A DNA stretch of 64,000 bases from Myoxocephalus aenaeus (Eukaryota; Chordata; Actinopteri; Perciformes; Cottidae), in assembly GCA_038501785.1 (NCBI GenBank), contig JBAMJR010000089.1, forward strand, positions 7,302,501 through 7,366,500, in the 5' to 3' direction. The position numbers were made by a program, and so were the translations under genes. Positions 25,300 to 38,213 of this stretch are shown here, in pieces (the first letter of the stretch is position 1; every line of letters begins with the position of its first letter). The notes under the pieces were generated by a model. That model worked only from the letters and a program-made list of their open reading frames with translations, was not told the DNA's origin and searched no databases.

Positions 25300-25792
25300 A
25301 GTTGATGTGACTTCCTTTCTCTCCGCCCACCTCGTGCCTCTGTCACTTTTCCAAACGGGAGTACTGACGACAAGAAAATCACGTCTATGCTATTTGACTG
25401 TTTTTGTTTTTATCGTTGTTGTGTGTTTTTTAGTTGCTTTGTCCTCTTGCGCGCTCCAATTAGAGTACCACTATTTCCGATACCACCTGAAGGCAGCAAC
25501 AGCATGCAACTCCACCTGCTCCGTTTCTGGAGGAGAGGAGCGAGGACACCCGTAAGCCTCAGCTCTACTGTACCAAGACTCCGAAGTGTGATGACTCTGA
25601 GCGGATCGCAGCAGCATTGGCTCCCGGAAACTGTGAGGAACTGAAGAAGACGGGTTCTCTCCAACAGAAGCCAGCTCCCTCGTCTGAGAGATGCTCGTCA
25701 AAAAAAAAAAAGATTTGCACAAACAAAACTGACAGGATTTATGTGAAGTGAAGTTTTGGAGAGCGGCATCCGGCGATCACCCAGGTGGTCTG
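25300..25792 (+). promoter_or_regulatory. fat1: Candidate upstream non-coding first exon of fat1
   Basis: The base composition shifts to more GC here and the stretch ends in a strong splice donor, GGTCTG/GTGAGT (junction after 25792). If spliced to the acceptor at 29129, the frame upstream of the fat1 start meets a TGA at 25749-25751 with no ATG in between, so the ATG at 29157 would still be the first in-frame start. The 5' end is undefined and there is no clear TATA box. It could instead be an unrelated transcript or a chance donor. Confidence 0.3.
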
Positions 25793-27248
25793 GTGAGTAT
25801 CGCTCTGAGTGAAATCTGAGGACGTGGTTTTGTTTCCAAATGAGGTTCAAATGACTCTTTCAAACTTTGCGCTCGACTCGGAGCATATTGTAAAGGGCGT
25901 TGAAGAGGAGTGAGGGTTTTATGTCTGACTTGCGCCAAACAACCAAACGCACAAATACGCACGCGTGGCGCACTCGAACGCACCTACAAACACACACACA
26001 CGCACATATAGGCGCGCACACGCACGCACGGGAGCAGTACAAGTTGACAAGTTGTCTATAGCTGCATGCAGCACAGGCTTTCTGCAGGCGCACCAGCTGG
26101 ATCGCTGCAGTCCGGGCAAGAGCAGTGAGACAGCGCCATCAATCGCATAGCAGCCACACTCCTGAGCGCCTGTGGAGGGGGAGGGCAGTGCAGTTTTGGG
26201 GGTCTGGGAAGCGGTCCGGATGGCTGTGCGTGAGAGGAGGTGTGTGTGTGTGTGGGTGTGGGGCGGTCAGCGCGTCTTATTGGCGCATGCACCTCCACCA
26301 TCAGTCACCCTGGTCTACTGCCAACATGCAGACCCTGGGAGCCCACTGCTGGACTCTCCATCCTCAGCCTAACCCAGGCTATTAAAAGACAATAACATTA
26401 GTGAGAATAACGAGGAGAAGATAATCCCCGGAATTGATGTTAAAGCACCTAAATTGCCGCCACACGCGCGAGGAACTTCGCATTTGCAAGTAATATTAGC
26501 ATATTTGTCATCATCAGAGATGCCCTGAACTGCGATTTCATTTGCAAATGAGAGTTTATCCACCTTTTTATGGTGACAACAAAATTATGATGTGAATTTA
26601 CGGGTATTTTTTTTCAGTAGTGAGCATACATTATTGTCTAATTGACACTATCTGTATAGTGTTTGTTTGCTCTCCACCAGCCTGGGGTCAAACCTTTTTT
26701 TTATTGATCAGCCTCGTCACAGCACACATAATTGGTTTGGGTTGCATCTGAACAGGTGAATATCGGATTAACGTTAGTCCCATTTGGGCAGGACGAGGGT
26801 TTGCCCTTCATGTGGACGTGTCACGTGCCGTGTCATAACGTGAAGAGGACTTTGTTGTATGTTTATTTTATTTAGATTACATTGTTATGATGAGAAAATA
26901 TTGAGCTGGATAAAGTCACACCAGGGAGTCTCATATTCCTAGATTTCATCTCATGGGGGCATCTATATGGGCAGAATGAGCCATTTGAGCAAAAAATAAT
27001 GACAGCTAATCGATTTAATTCATAATGAACATGCCCTCACAAGTGGATGTTTGTGGTTTAAAAACCTTTTTTTTTATTTCAGTAAAAAAAAAAGGACGCT
27101 CCAATAAAGGAAAGGCTCCCCTTTGGGGCCATATAGGTGAAGTGGTGACCGCCAGATTAAGATTAATCTGATTTAGTTGGATAGAGAGCCTCTTTGGCCT
27201 TTTCTTTTCATAATATCATTTTGTAGTGAAATATAGGCTCACAATGCA
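25793..27248. other. GC-richer flank between the candidate first exons
   Basis: CpG-containing and partly CA/GT-rich sequence (25975-26040 and 26240-26260). The frames over it on both strands are short and unconvincing. It may be promoter-proximal DNA. I see no defined element. Confidence 0.4.
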
Positions 27249-27535
27249 GTGACAGTAAATCAAAGCGGGCTCCTCCTGGCCCCGGGTTCAGAGCGGAAAG
27301 GTTTCATCCCGCTGCCAGCCGCGGTAAGTAGATCCGGACGTGCGCAGCGCGGAGAGATACCGGGCAGATCCAGTGTGGGAGAGAGAGGGAAGCGGCGAGG
27401 GGAACGAGAGCGGCTGCCTGGTGGCGGTAGATGGAGCAGCGGAGAGGAGGCAAGTCCACGTATTACCATGCCGAGATTTGGACTACATAAACTACATGCA
27501 AAGCCTCCAAATATACGAGACTAATAATAGAAGAG
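27249..27535 (+). promoter_or_regulatory. fat1: Candidate 5' UTR exon 1 of fat1
   Basis: A locally GC- and CpG-rich stretch (about 27280-27460) ends in the donor AAGAG/GTACGT (exon end 27535). A second possible donor, CCGCG/GTAAGT, lies after 27323. Joining 27535 to the acceptor at 29129 places TAG (27528-27530) in frame four bases before the junction region, then nine further codons and the ATG at 29157. This closes the upstream frame and supports that start. FAT1 genes in other vertebrates have a non-coding first exon ahead of the large exon 2. The transcription start is not visible. Confidence 0.45.
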
Positions 27536-29128
27536 GTACGTGAATCGTTTGTTTGTTGCACTCGGTGCTCTTTCGGCATCTCTGGAACGAAGTATATATA
27601 TATTTTAAAAAGTTAGGTCGGCTATTGTGAGCCGCGGGTCCGTGAAAGAAACGAGCCGCCGCTGCTGCTTTCTTTTACCCTCTTTTGGGGAAGTTTAGCC
27701 TCAGCGAAACTATCGGTTTAGTGCCGTTTTTCATTGTAGGGTTTTTATTACTGTTTATTATTCACCCTGGAATAAGTTTATGCGTTGTTTTCCGTGGTGT
27801 TGGGAAAAGTGTGGAGTGTTTTCTCGAGCAAATCTCTGTGCTCCGCGGCACGGCGACCATCGCTCCGTGAGCTGAATGGCTCCAGTTGGGGGATGGGGGG
27901 TTGGAAACGAAATAGTCTGCTGGCACCTAACTTACTTTCTTGAAAGAATTTTTTTTTATTTCGTCGTTTTTGAAAACAGATATAGAGGTTGCAGAGGAAC
28001 CACATTTAGCAGCTACACCTTTTATGTTGTCGTATGCGTGAAACAAAAATAAACCAGAAGTTTTAGTTGGGAGCTGGATTTTTTTTTTTTTACAATGGTC
28101 GCCCACAAGCAGATGGTTCTTTTGTACCTGCAGGGGATAGTTTCATATGGAAGGTATTTCCTCGTTAGGCTCTGTCACTTATTAACCCCACGCACACGGA
28201 GCATTAATAACTAAACCCGGCTCGGGTCCTTCTGACACGCCAAAAGTAAATGATGTCGGTTTTTATACAGCGCTCTCCTGCGCGGACACGAGCACCGGCT
28301 CGCTTTTCATTTGTCTTTGTACGGACTCCCACGCAGCCAGAGACGTTGTAAAGCGGCTGTAAACGCATGAATTTGCAATTTTAAAGCCGTTTCACAGTCA
28401 TCTCCTCTGTGTGTGTGTGTGTGTGTGTTTTTTCTTTTTTTATTATTATCAGTGATTGGAGCTTGATGACAAAAGAAAGGAGCGCTCTTGCATTTGATTT
28501 ATACAAATAAATAAATAGCTGTTCGGATTCAGGTTAAGTTATTGTATTACGCCATAGTTACTGCTGCCTGTGTAATAACTCTGTTAAAAGTGAGTGACCG
28601 GATTATTATAATTTTTTATTGCATTTCCATACACGAGGGGGGGGGGGGGGGGGAATCAGGGAGAATTAAATGTGCATTGCAAATGTATTTTTTGTAAAAT
28701 GTCATACAAGTAAAGTATTGCCAGTTTTCTTTTGATCTTATGTTGGGACACATAATGATCCTCTGTTATGAAGTGCACATATTTGGCATCTGGCATTGTG
28801 CAGACGTGGGAGCAGGTCCGTCTTAGATCTTGTCCCCCTCCGACTGGATGCTTTGCTTTTATCTTATTTCCACATGGAACCTATTTAGCAATTTATCAGC
28901 CCGGCCGTCATTTGTCATGACATTTAAAGGAGTCTGGGAAAGCGCACAGTGAAGAAAGGGATACGTTTTTCCACGGGCGATGAGAGTAGAAAAAGGGCTG
29001 ATTTCATGTGATTACTTGCTTTTTTTGTTTTTGTTTTTTATATGTAATTACAGTTAGTTGTATGTACAAAAATGCACCTTTATGATGTTGTGTTACAATA
29101 CTAACAATTATATCTTGATTGTTTCCAG
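27536..29128 (+). other. fat1: Putative fat1 intron 1
   Basis: It runs from a GTACGT donor to the acceptor TTGATTGTTTCCAG just before 29129. It contains a short (GT)n at about 28411-28428 and a 17-base G homopolymer (28637-28653). The overlapping frames are not coding. If the first exon is the one ending at 25792, this intron is correspondingly longer. Confidence 0.45.
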
Positions 29129-29156
29129 GTGGTTCTGTGAAGATCACGGTACGATA

Positions 29157-32100
29157 ATGGGGAAGCGCTTGGTTTCACTGCTTGTGCTGCTCCTGCAGCT
29201 CCTCTGTGGCTGCGCAGGGAACCAAAGGATGACGAGGGCCGCCTCCATGCAGTTTGCCCACTCTGTTTACAACGCCACCATATATGAGAACTCTGCTGCT
29301 AAGAGCTACTTAGAGAGCCACACCAAGATGGGGATCTATATCGCAGACCCTACCTGGGAGATACGGTACAAAATCATCTCTGGGGACAATGAGAACTTAT
29401 TCAAAGCAGAGGACTACCTGCTGGGAGATTTCAGTTTTTTGCGAATAAGGACCAAAGGAGGCAGCACCGCCATTCTGAACCGGGAGGTTAAAGACCACTA
29501 CATGCTGACTGTTAAAGCTACGGAGAGGAGCACCGATTTTGAGTGTCGCACTAGAGTTAAGGTGCAGGTACAGGACACCAATGATCTGAGGCCTCTGTTC
29601 TCGCCAACGTCCTACAGCATCTCTCTGCCAGAGAACACGGCCATACGCACGAGCGTGGCCAAGGTCACGGCAACGGATGCGGACATCGGTACCAACGGAG
29701 AATACTACTATAGTTTCAGGGAGTGGACGGACATGTTCGCCGTTCACCCGACGAGCGGCGTAGTGACGCTAACTGGCAAGCTAGACTACTCTGAGACGAA
29801 GCTGTACGAGTTGGAGATCCTCGCGGTGGACCGAGGAATGAAGTTGTACGGCAGCAGCGGCTTCAGTAGCATGGCCAAACTCGCAGTGAGGGTGGAGCAG
29901 GCCAACGAGCATGCACCTGTAATCACCGCCGTGACCCTGGCCCCCTCGGGTGCAGACCACGACCCCACCTATGCCATTGTGACAGTGGAGGACAGTGACC
30001 AGGGACCAAATGGGGAGATAGCGTCACTGAGTATTGTTGCCGGCGACCCCCTCCAGCAGTTCAAGGCCGTGAGAAGCAGCCCCGGCAGCAAAGAGTATAA
30101 AATAAAAGCCGTCAAGGATGTAGACTGGGACAGCCAGCCTTTTGGATACAACCTCACTTTACAGGCGAAGGACAAAGGCAGCCCCCCTCAATTTTCATCC
30201 GTTAAATTGGTACATGTCACGTCTGCCCAGTTCAAAGTGGGCCCTCCTGTATTTGAAAAGGCAGTTTACAGAGTCAATCTGAGTGAATTTGCCCCTCTTC
30301 TTACACCTGTCACTATGGTAACCGCCTTGCCAAAGTATCCACAGCTAAAGTATGCCTTTCGACACAAGTCTGACAAGAGCAGATTCACTATCAATCCAGA
30401 CACGGGCTTAATCAGCACTGCCGGACCAATCAATGCTGATTTTGCGCCCCGGTTTGAGCTGGACGTGATCACGGCTGACAAAAAAGCGGCAGCAAAAGTG
30501 ATCGTTGACGTGATTGACGTGAATAACAATGCACCCGAGTTCCAGCAGACGTCTTACAAGGCCAGTGTTGATGAGAACGTACCCGCAGGGAGCAGCGTGG
30601 TGACGGTTAAAGCCACTGATCTGGACAAAGGCGAGAATGGCTACGTGACCTACAGCATCAGCAATACGACCCCTCAGCCATTTGTCATCGACTATTTCTC
30701 CGGTGTCATCAGCACCTCAGAGGTCCTCGATTATGAGCTCATGCCAAGGATTTATAATCTCAAAGTCAGGGCGTCCGATTGGGGGTCCCCTTACCGGAGA
30801 GAGGTGGAGGCATCCGTGACCATAACATTAAACAACCTGAATGACAATAAGCCCTTGTTTGAGAACATAGACTGTGAAGTGACCGTGCCAAGAGATCACG
30901 GAGAGGGAGAGCAGATAACCACCGTGTCCGCCATAGACGCCGATGAGCTGCAGCTGGTACGGTACCACATTAAAGCCGGGAACGAGCTGGATCTGTTTGA
31001 AATGAACCCGAACTCCGGCGTGCTGTCACTGAAGCGGACGCTGAGCGAGGGAGAGGCGGCTAAAGTGTCCGTTCACAGTTTACAAGTCATTGCGACGGAC
31101 GGCGAACACGAGACCCGGCCGATGTTCATGAACATAACCGTCATCACGGCGCGCAAGCCGGTCCAGTTAAAATGTGTGGAGACGGGCGTCGCCACCATGT
31201 TGGCTGAAAAGCTACTTCAGGGCAGCAGAATCCACATGCAAACCGAGCCGGACGACAACTTAATGGACTTTCACTCGGTCAACCGGTACACTCCTCGGTT
31301 TGCCGAGTCTTTCCCCAGCGTTGTCGAAGTGAAAGAGGACCTGCCCGTCGGGGCCCGGATTGTCCATTTAAGCGCCACGGACTCGGACAGCGCCTTCAAT
31401 GGCAAACTAGTGTACGTTATTTCAGGAGGAGACACGGAAAGCCGCTTCATAATAGAAATGGAAACCGGTTGGCTGTTGGTGTATTCGCCTCTTGACAGGG
31501 AAACAACAGACCAGTACACCCTCAACATTACAGTGTATGATCTTGGCATACCACAGAAATCCTCATCACGCCTCTTGGGTGTTAAGATCCTAGACGCCAA
31601 CGATAACAGCCCTCAATTTTTGCAAGACTCGTATTCAGTCGAAATAAGTGAGGCCACGCCGGTCGGGACGGAAATCATCCAGGTGGATTCAACAGACAGA
31701 GATCAAGGAGATAATGGAGTCGTGAAGTATTCAATTTTAGGCGGCACAGATCATTTCGCCATTCACAAGGAGACCGGGGTGGTGACTGTCACAAGGCCGC
31801 TGGACCGCGAGCTCCATCCCGTTTACGTCTTGAAGATCGCGGCGCGCGACCAGGCAGCGAACGAGCCTCAGTTAGTGTCCACAGTGCTGCTCAAAATCAC
31901 CCTGGAAGATGTGAACGATAACCCACCGAAATTCATCCCCCCTAACTACCGCGTGAAGGCGAGGGAAGACCTTCCCATCGGTACTGTCATCATGTGGCTG
32001 GAGGCCCACGACCCCGACATCGGGCCTTCCAGTCAGGTGCGATACAGCCTCATCGACAACGGAGACGGGAATTTTGAAGTGGACAAACTCAGCGGCGCCG

Positions 32101-32418
32101 TGCGGATCGTGCAAAATCTCGATTACGAGACGAAGCAGGTGTACAACCTGACGGCCAAAGCGAAGGACAAAGGGAAGCCCATGTCCCTGTCGTCGACCTG
32201 TTTCATTGAGGTGGACGTGGTGGACGTGAACGAGAATCTCTACCGACCTTTGTTCAGATCGTTTGTGGAAAAGGGATTTATAAAAGAGGACGCACTTGTT
32301 GGGACTTCGGTGATGACCGTGTCCGCTGAGGATGAAGACAAAGAACGCGATGGAGAGATTCAATACTCCATTCGAGAAGGATCCGGCCTGGGGATATTTA
32401 CCATCGATGAGGAAACTG
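29157..32418 (+). CDS. fat1: FAT1 atypical cadherin, coding part of exon 2 (residues 1-1087)
   Basis: FAT1 is a giant single-pass cell-surface cadherin acting in cell adhesion, planar polarity, actin dynamics and growth control. The start at 29157 has an A at -3 and G at +4. Residues 1-21 form a signal peptide with a Leu-rich core. Cadherin repeats follow, roughly at 32-148, 149-253, 254-361, 362-455, 456-562, 563-663, 711-818, 819-923 and 924-1028, and a tenth begins at about 1029. Calcium-binding linkers are visible as DTND (about 139), NLNDN (558), DANDN (813), DVNDN (918) and DVNEN (1022). Repeats 3 and 6 end without a canonical DxND motif. The exon ends GAAACTG/GTGAGT after base one of codon 1088. 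Encoding about ten repeats in one exon is typical of vertebrate FAT1 and FAT3. There is no frameshift or odd composition. Confidence 0.95.
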
Positions 32419-35400
32419 GTGAGTTAATTTTTTCTCAATCTTACTACAAAGCTGTGTGAAGCTGATTGTTTATATCTGGGGGGAAAAAAAATACATCAGT
32501 TTGAAATCATCTGCATGAGGAAAGTTTTATGCAGCTGGAGTTTATTCAGTTCATGTCACTGAGTGGAACAATGAGGTAAGGGAGCCTTCCAGGAGACGGG
32601 TAACGCTCCTGATTCCATTCATTTTTCCTCTTTGGGATAATTGACGACAGGAACAGATGGACGACCTGTGTGGACATTCCTGAGTAGGAACTGTAGTCTT
32701 AAGACGATTCTAAGTGGTTTCACCTCCTCTTTCTGCAGCTCTCACTGTATTTACATAATACAATTTGGAAATACTATCAATTTGCAAAATGGTCTGTTGG
32801 ACATAAGATATAAACGTTCTAATAGCAATGCTTTTGAATTTTTTTTATAACAGCACATTTACAACATTGTACTAAAGGCAGGATTTGCTTGCGGGTTCTT
32901 TATTATGTTGCAGAAGATAACTAACACTTGCTGAACTGCCCAGAATGATTTTAACAGCTGACTCAAATTAGCTCAAAATAAGCAGTCTGGAATTCCAGGA
33001 GCTCCTTCTCAAAAACATAACAATCACCTGATCTGGATGCTTTGGACTTGGCTTGCTGCCCTCCTTTTTGAAGCTTGGCAACCACATTCTTGGGTGGCTT
33101 AATGTGACTTTTTCCCCCCTTATTTTAAATTACATTTCTCTCTGCATTATACATATTTTATGTCTAAATGAGGCAGTGGGACTTAATGCATAATACATTG
33201 ATTTATCTTGGCACATGTAACCTCAACGGTTATAAGGAAGCTGGAAATGCAATTTGTTAGCTGACTTTAACTGTTGAAAAAGTGAGTTTTTATTTTTAGT
33301 TCAATGTTTATTAACAATCAGATATATGTGAATTATTCAATACGTTGAAAGGAAGTCTCCTCAGTGAACCTGCTGGGAAATACTTTCTTCTGCCTGGCAA
33401 ATTTAGCAGGAGGAGACGAGCCTTTATGAAGGATCTGTCCTCCAGGGCTGTGTGTCAGCGGTGGTGTGTTTGTGATTGTGTGGCGGAATTCTCATTTGTA
33501 ATAAGATTTTGTTTTATGAACAAAGTTTGAACTAGTGACTGACTGTATAGGCTTTCTTGCAAGAATTACATGTGCTCTTCTATGTTGTTTAAGTTCAGTT
33601 CTTCCCATTAATGCACTACATTGACTGTAATGGAAGTGTAACAGTACAGATGTGAAATGGACTGCAGTACTCCAGCGTTAGTCTTGAAAGGGCCACATGC
33701 AGCCTGGCGCCTCGTCCCATGTCCAACTTAAAATCCTGTGTGGGGTGCCGATTTCAGGGAGCCTGGTCTGATCTGCTACTTAATCCCGGAGGCCCATATT
33801 AAGTGATTATCAGGAGGTGCAATGATAGGATTGTCCTGGGTTGGGTCCTGTCATTATGGATTACATCTGAGGTCAGGAGACAACTAAATACAGCCACGGT
33901 GGTAATGCCCCTCCTATGATTTCACGAGACGAAGGCTGTGGTTTGTACGACCGTATGCATTTAGAATGTTTTGCTTCCATAAAGGAAAACAGAAGTGCGG
34001 GTGCACAGCCCGCTGTATATGCCGCGCTGCAGCTGCATGTTGTGAATCTTAACCAGAATGTTTAAAAAAAAAAACGGTTCAAAATTAGAAAACAAATGAA
34101 AAAGCGGTGCGGGGAGAAATGCCAGGAGCCGCACACCTTCAGTCATGGAATGTTTTTCTTTTGTAGGGTGGGAAGCAGTGAGGGTTTTACTTGAGGTAAT
34201 TCGAAACAAATGCAGTTGTGTTTGCTCTTGAGTGCAGGAACAGTTTGTTGCATGATTTTTGTCATCTACGTTGTAGTGCTTTGTTAGTTCTTTCACCACA
34301 GCATGACACTCTATTCTCTCAGCTCTTCCTCTACAGTCGCATCCACAATAACACAGTAACAACAATACTACTTTGTGGCTTACAAAGTGTCGCTGTGAAA
34401 AACTTTGCACTCCGTGGCTGCCGACGCCAGAAGACAGCCAGTGATGCTCCGAGAGTAGGTGTATCTAACAAATCTCAAGAAAGCTTTGTATTTAAGAATA
34501 GCCTTGCTACCCACTTGACTGACATTCCCAAACCACACAGGGAGCAGGCAAGTTATTTTGTTTGTGAGATATTGCAATTAGATTTAAAAGTGGTGTCCAT
34601 TATTGCCGTTTATTGAATTTACGGTATTTTCATTTGTAATTCCAAGTAAAAGAAACCCTTCCATGCAAGCTTCTTCTCCGGATGTGGTTGCTTTTCTCTC
34701 TGACTGCTCGGGGAGCCCATGGCAACTGTTTGCCCAGACATTCTCTGTGTTATTAAAAGCTCTGTGGCCACTGGCTTGGTGCCATCTTAATTTAAACGTA
34801 CTCTTATCAAGACTCCTTTCTGGGCCCCTTCCCATGCTGTAGACCACAATTACCAGTCCTCGCTGTAATCTGAAAAATTCGCTCATCATCAGTCAAGTGT
34901 TTTTGGACTGACGGGGGGACCTAAAAGTAGTCGGAGCTACCAAACTGAACTTTAATTTACTGAACTCTTTCCAAGTGCTTTTTGTTTAAAGGAGCAACAT
35001 CCAACATGCAGAGCCATTACTATAGCAGCAAACTGCTATTTACTGTGAAAAGATATCGTGGAGTAATGTCTACCTGAGCAGAGGAGGAAGTCACTCTTCC
35101 TCTGTGTGTCTTGTAATCCGAGCTTCTCCTTGCTTTGCTGACGTAGCCGGGCCGGCTACGCCAGCTTTTAGTGCACGTTAGTGCACGTTAGCCCCACTGG
35201 CTAGCTCACAGCCGGTTACAACCAATAACGTAACACTCACAATCTGGTGAACACTGTTGGCTATGCCAGCACGTTTGCTGTAGTTTGTAATTTAGCGCCA
35301 GCCATGTTGAGAGCCGTTGAGAGACAATCAAAATGCTCCAAATCTCTTATATTGCACCTTTTAACATATTGACCAGCTTGGAGAGTGGGCAGAAAATAGC

Positions 35401-38198
35401 AATATAATTTCTCTATTAAATATTAACATTGAAGTCCACCATTAGCTTTTAGTCGGTGGTTTTGTCAACCAATTTTTTTTGAAATATTTAGCTCCATCTC
35501 AGAGTTTGAGTCCACTCTCCCCACCCACCAGTGTACTTTTTTTTTTTCTCCACCATTTTGTGTTGGGGAGGCAGCATACACCTGACTTGTCAGGGCTTGT
35601 AAGCTAAGTGGCTGGCTACAGATTTACTTGTTTGGGCCCCAGAGGTCAACAGATAAGGACTTTCAAGGCCTCGTGCCAATTCTGAAGAGGTTTGTGTTGC
35701 AAATGGCCGATGTAATGTCCTCTTCAGAGAGGCTTTGCGGATATTTTAAAAGATGCGTGGACCCTCAGCCGACAGTATGGCTGCAGAGTAATCCAAAAGA
35801 GCACCGCATACTGTATGTGTATGTCAGGAGTGAGGGTTTTAGCTCCTTGTGTAAGGCCCAACTATGATGTCACTCTTACACATACATATTGTAAAAGTTA
35901 AGATCAGTATAAAAGCTTTTAAAGAAACAAAGTATACAAACACTACCAACAGTTGCAGTTGTGTTGAGGTGAATGAATACTTCCAGCTTCCAGTGCTGGT
36001 TGTTCCGCACTCACAATAAAACTGTTCTTATCATGATGGACCTAGTCTCCACTCCTTTAAGTACATCTGACTCACGTTTCCCCTGACACACCTTCAGACA
36101 TCAGGCAGATACAAGAGGTGTGTGTGTGTTTCATTTTTATTGCCAATAAGTAACTCTTTTCTATTTCATTACTCTGGGATGACTAAGGGAGACTGTGCGA
36201 GTCAAGACACTGAGCCCTAATTGATCAAAAGCTGAGGTCAACATTTCAGGGAAATGGGAAAGTCAAAGGTAGAAGGAAGGAGCCAACTTCACAGAAAGCC
36301 TTTTTAGTTTGGATAAACTATTGCACGACTTCATCTCAGTCTGCAGTGTGGAGCTGATGTTGATGAAAATGCCTTGAGGTTTTTGGTTTGAAGGATGCTG
36401 GACAGTGTTGTCCTTTGGCTCAAGGGAGCCAAGCTACTCAATAATCTACAGTTCAGAATATCTGGAGACAAACAGTGTTCTTAAATTAGCCCCAGAACAT
36501 TAATATGAAATGGGTTGCATAGTGGGAGGGGGAGGGAGGAATGATCACACAAAGTATTATACCTATATTTATTACCTTTTTATTATTATACCGTACTATC
36601 TTCTGTAGATATTGCATTTTGTTAACGTACGTGAACATTGGGTATGTATGTAGATGTCAAGAGGGATCAGTCTGTCTTAGATCTATTTTGATACAAGTAC
36701 ATACGCATTTTATGCCATATAATCCAAATCCTTGAGTGAATATCAGGTATCGAAGGCTGCAGGACTTCACTTAAAAGGAGAGTAACTCAAGGCTATATTT
36801 CCGTAAAGGTGATGGTACGGCGCTATTGTCGCACCTCAGTTTGAAGTGAAATTATCCCGCGTACAAGGTGACCAGAGCAGAGACTGTTCCGTGGAGATGA
36901 GATGCAGAATGCTGATTGTATAATGCATGCATTGCCCTTTCTTGTTGGATAATATATGCATTGCCCTTTCCCTCGAGGCTGTTTGCAGCCTGTGCTGTAA
37001 ATACGTTCTTTGTTAAAGCAAATGAAACTGTTTGATGCATAATGACATAGTCCCGTTAGTGCGTTCTCCATTTCCACCCCAAATAAAATTGCCAGCCCTT
37101 CACTTCTTTTCCCACCGTCATCCAGTTAAAGTCAACAGATTCTTGACGATAATGAAAAGACGCACGCTCGTGTTTGTTTATGGTCTGTCTTCTGGCATCG
37201 CGTATAGTTTTGGTTAAAAGTGAGGACTGTTGCCCTCGGTCCTTTTGAGTTTCCCTTTTCGATGCCACTACGTGAAGATAAAAATGGGACTGCAAAGTGG
37301 CACACGAGTCCGAATAGTCTTTGCTTGGGTGCCGTTACTGCGGAGACGGGACCAGGAATGTGCAGAGGGACAGAGTTGACTGTAGGTTGCTAAATGAAAA
37401 ACACGCTTAAAAGTATGTTGTTCTCTCAGTCCATTAAATCTTTTTAAAGAAACTTGTGGCGGCCGTCTGCCGAGGATGTGCTCCAGTGTGTGTTAATTCT
37501 TGTCATGCTAACGCTCTCATGAATTAGAGCTTACAGCCTCCTCTCCGCTCCTGCTGATGTACTGTGTACTGATAGTGTTTTTCTCAGCGGGCCATTCAGA
37601 ACTCCATAATGATGTTAAATGATAGTAAAATACAAAGCAAAAAAAAACAACCCGTTTCATTAAACCGTTTCAGATTGTTGTTATTTAATACATAAAGCCA
37701 CGGGTGCTAAAACAGAACCACTGCCATGGACGGCATTGTGTAGTACAAACAGCAGTGATGTGTTGAAAAGATTAGCATCGTCCTCACAGACGCATCTGAG
37801 AGCATATATTCGCCGGGGGGCTTTCGCTGCTAAATTATGGCAGAGATGTACGAGATACTGACATGCTTATATCCTCTTATTCAAATCTCAGCAACTGTTT
37901 TAAGTATTTAGAGCCAATTTCATGGTGTCTGGGCACTTGGCGAGTGGCGGCCCCGACCACAAATACACTCGGGCGCAGTGGAGTGGGCGTCGTTAGATCG
38001 ACACGAGGACGGGGACACGGCAACATACCATAATCCTGTGGGGGGGCACCTCAAACCCTCGTTGATCATCACGTCATGTCTCTTTTGTTTAAAAAACAAA
38101 GTGTAAAAACGTCCGGTTGTGGCTTTACGGGTGGGGGTGGGGGGGGGGCAATGATTGTTTTTTGGCTCGGCGTTTTGGGATGCCTGTTGTAACCTTGA

Positions 38199-38213
38199 GG
38201 TTGCCAGGCAACC
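38199..38213. promoter_or_regulatory. RFX-type X-box motif
   Basis: GGTTGCCAGGCAACC is a near-perfect 15-bp palindrome made of two RFX half sites (GTTGCC and GGCAAC), close to the X-box consensus bound by RFX transcription factors. It lies in fat1 intron 2, 5.8 kb beyond exon 2. That it is functional is inference. Confidence 0.45.

Noticed and set aside
31872..32363. 163-codon minus-strand frame inside fat1 exon 2
   Set aside because: It is the antisense shadow of the cadherin coding sequence (His/Val-rich), with no independent evidence.
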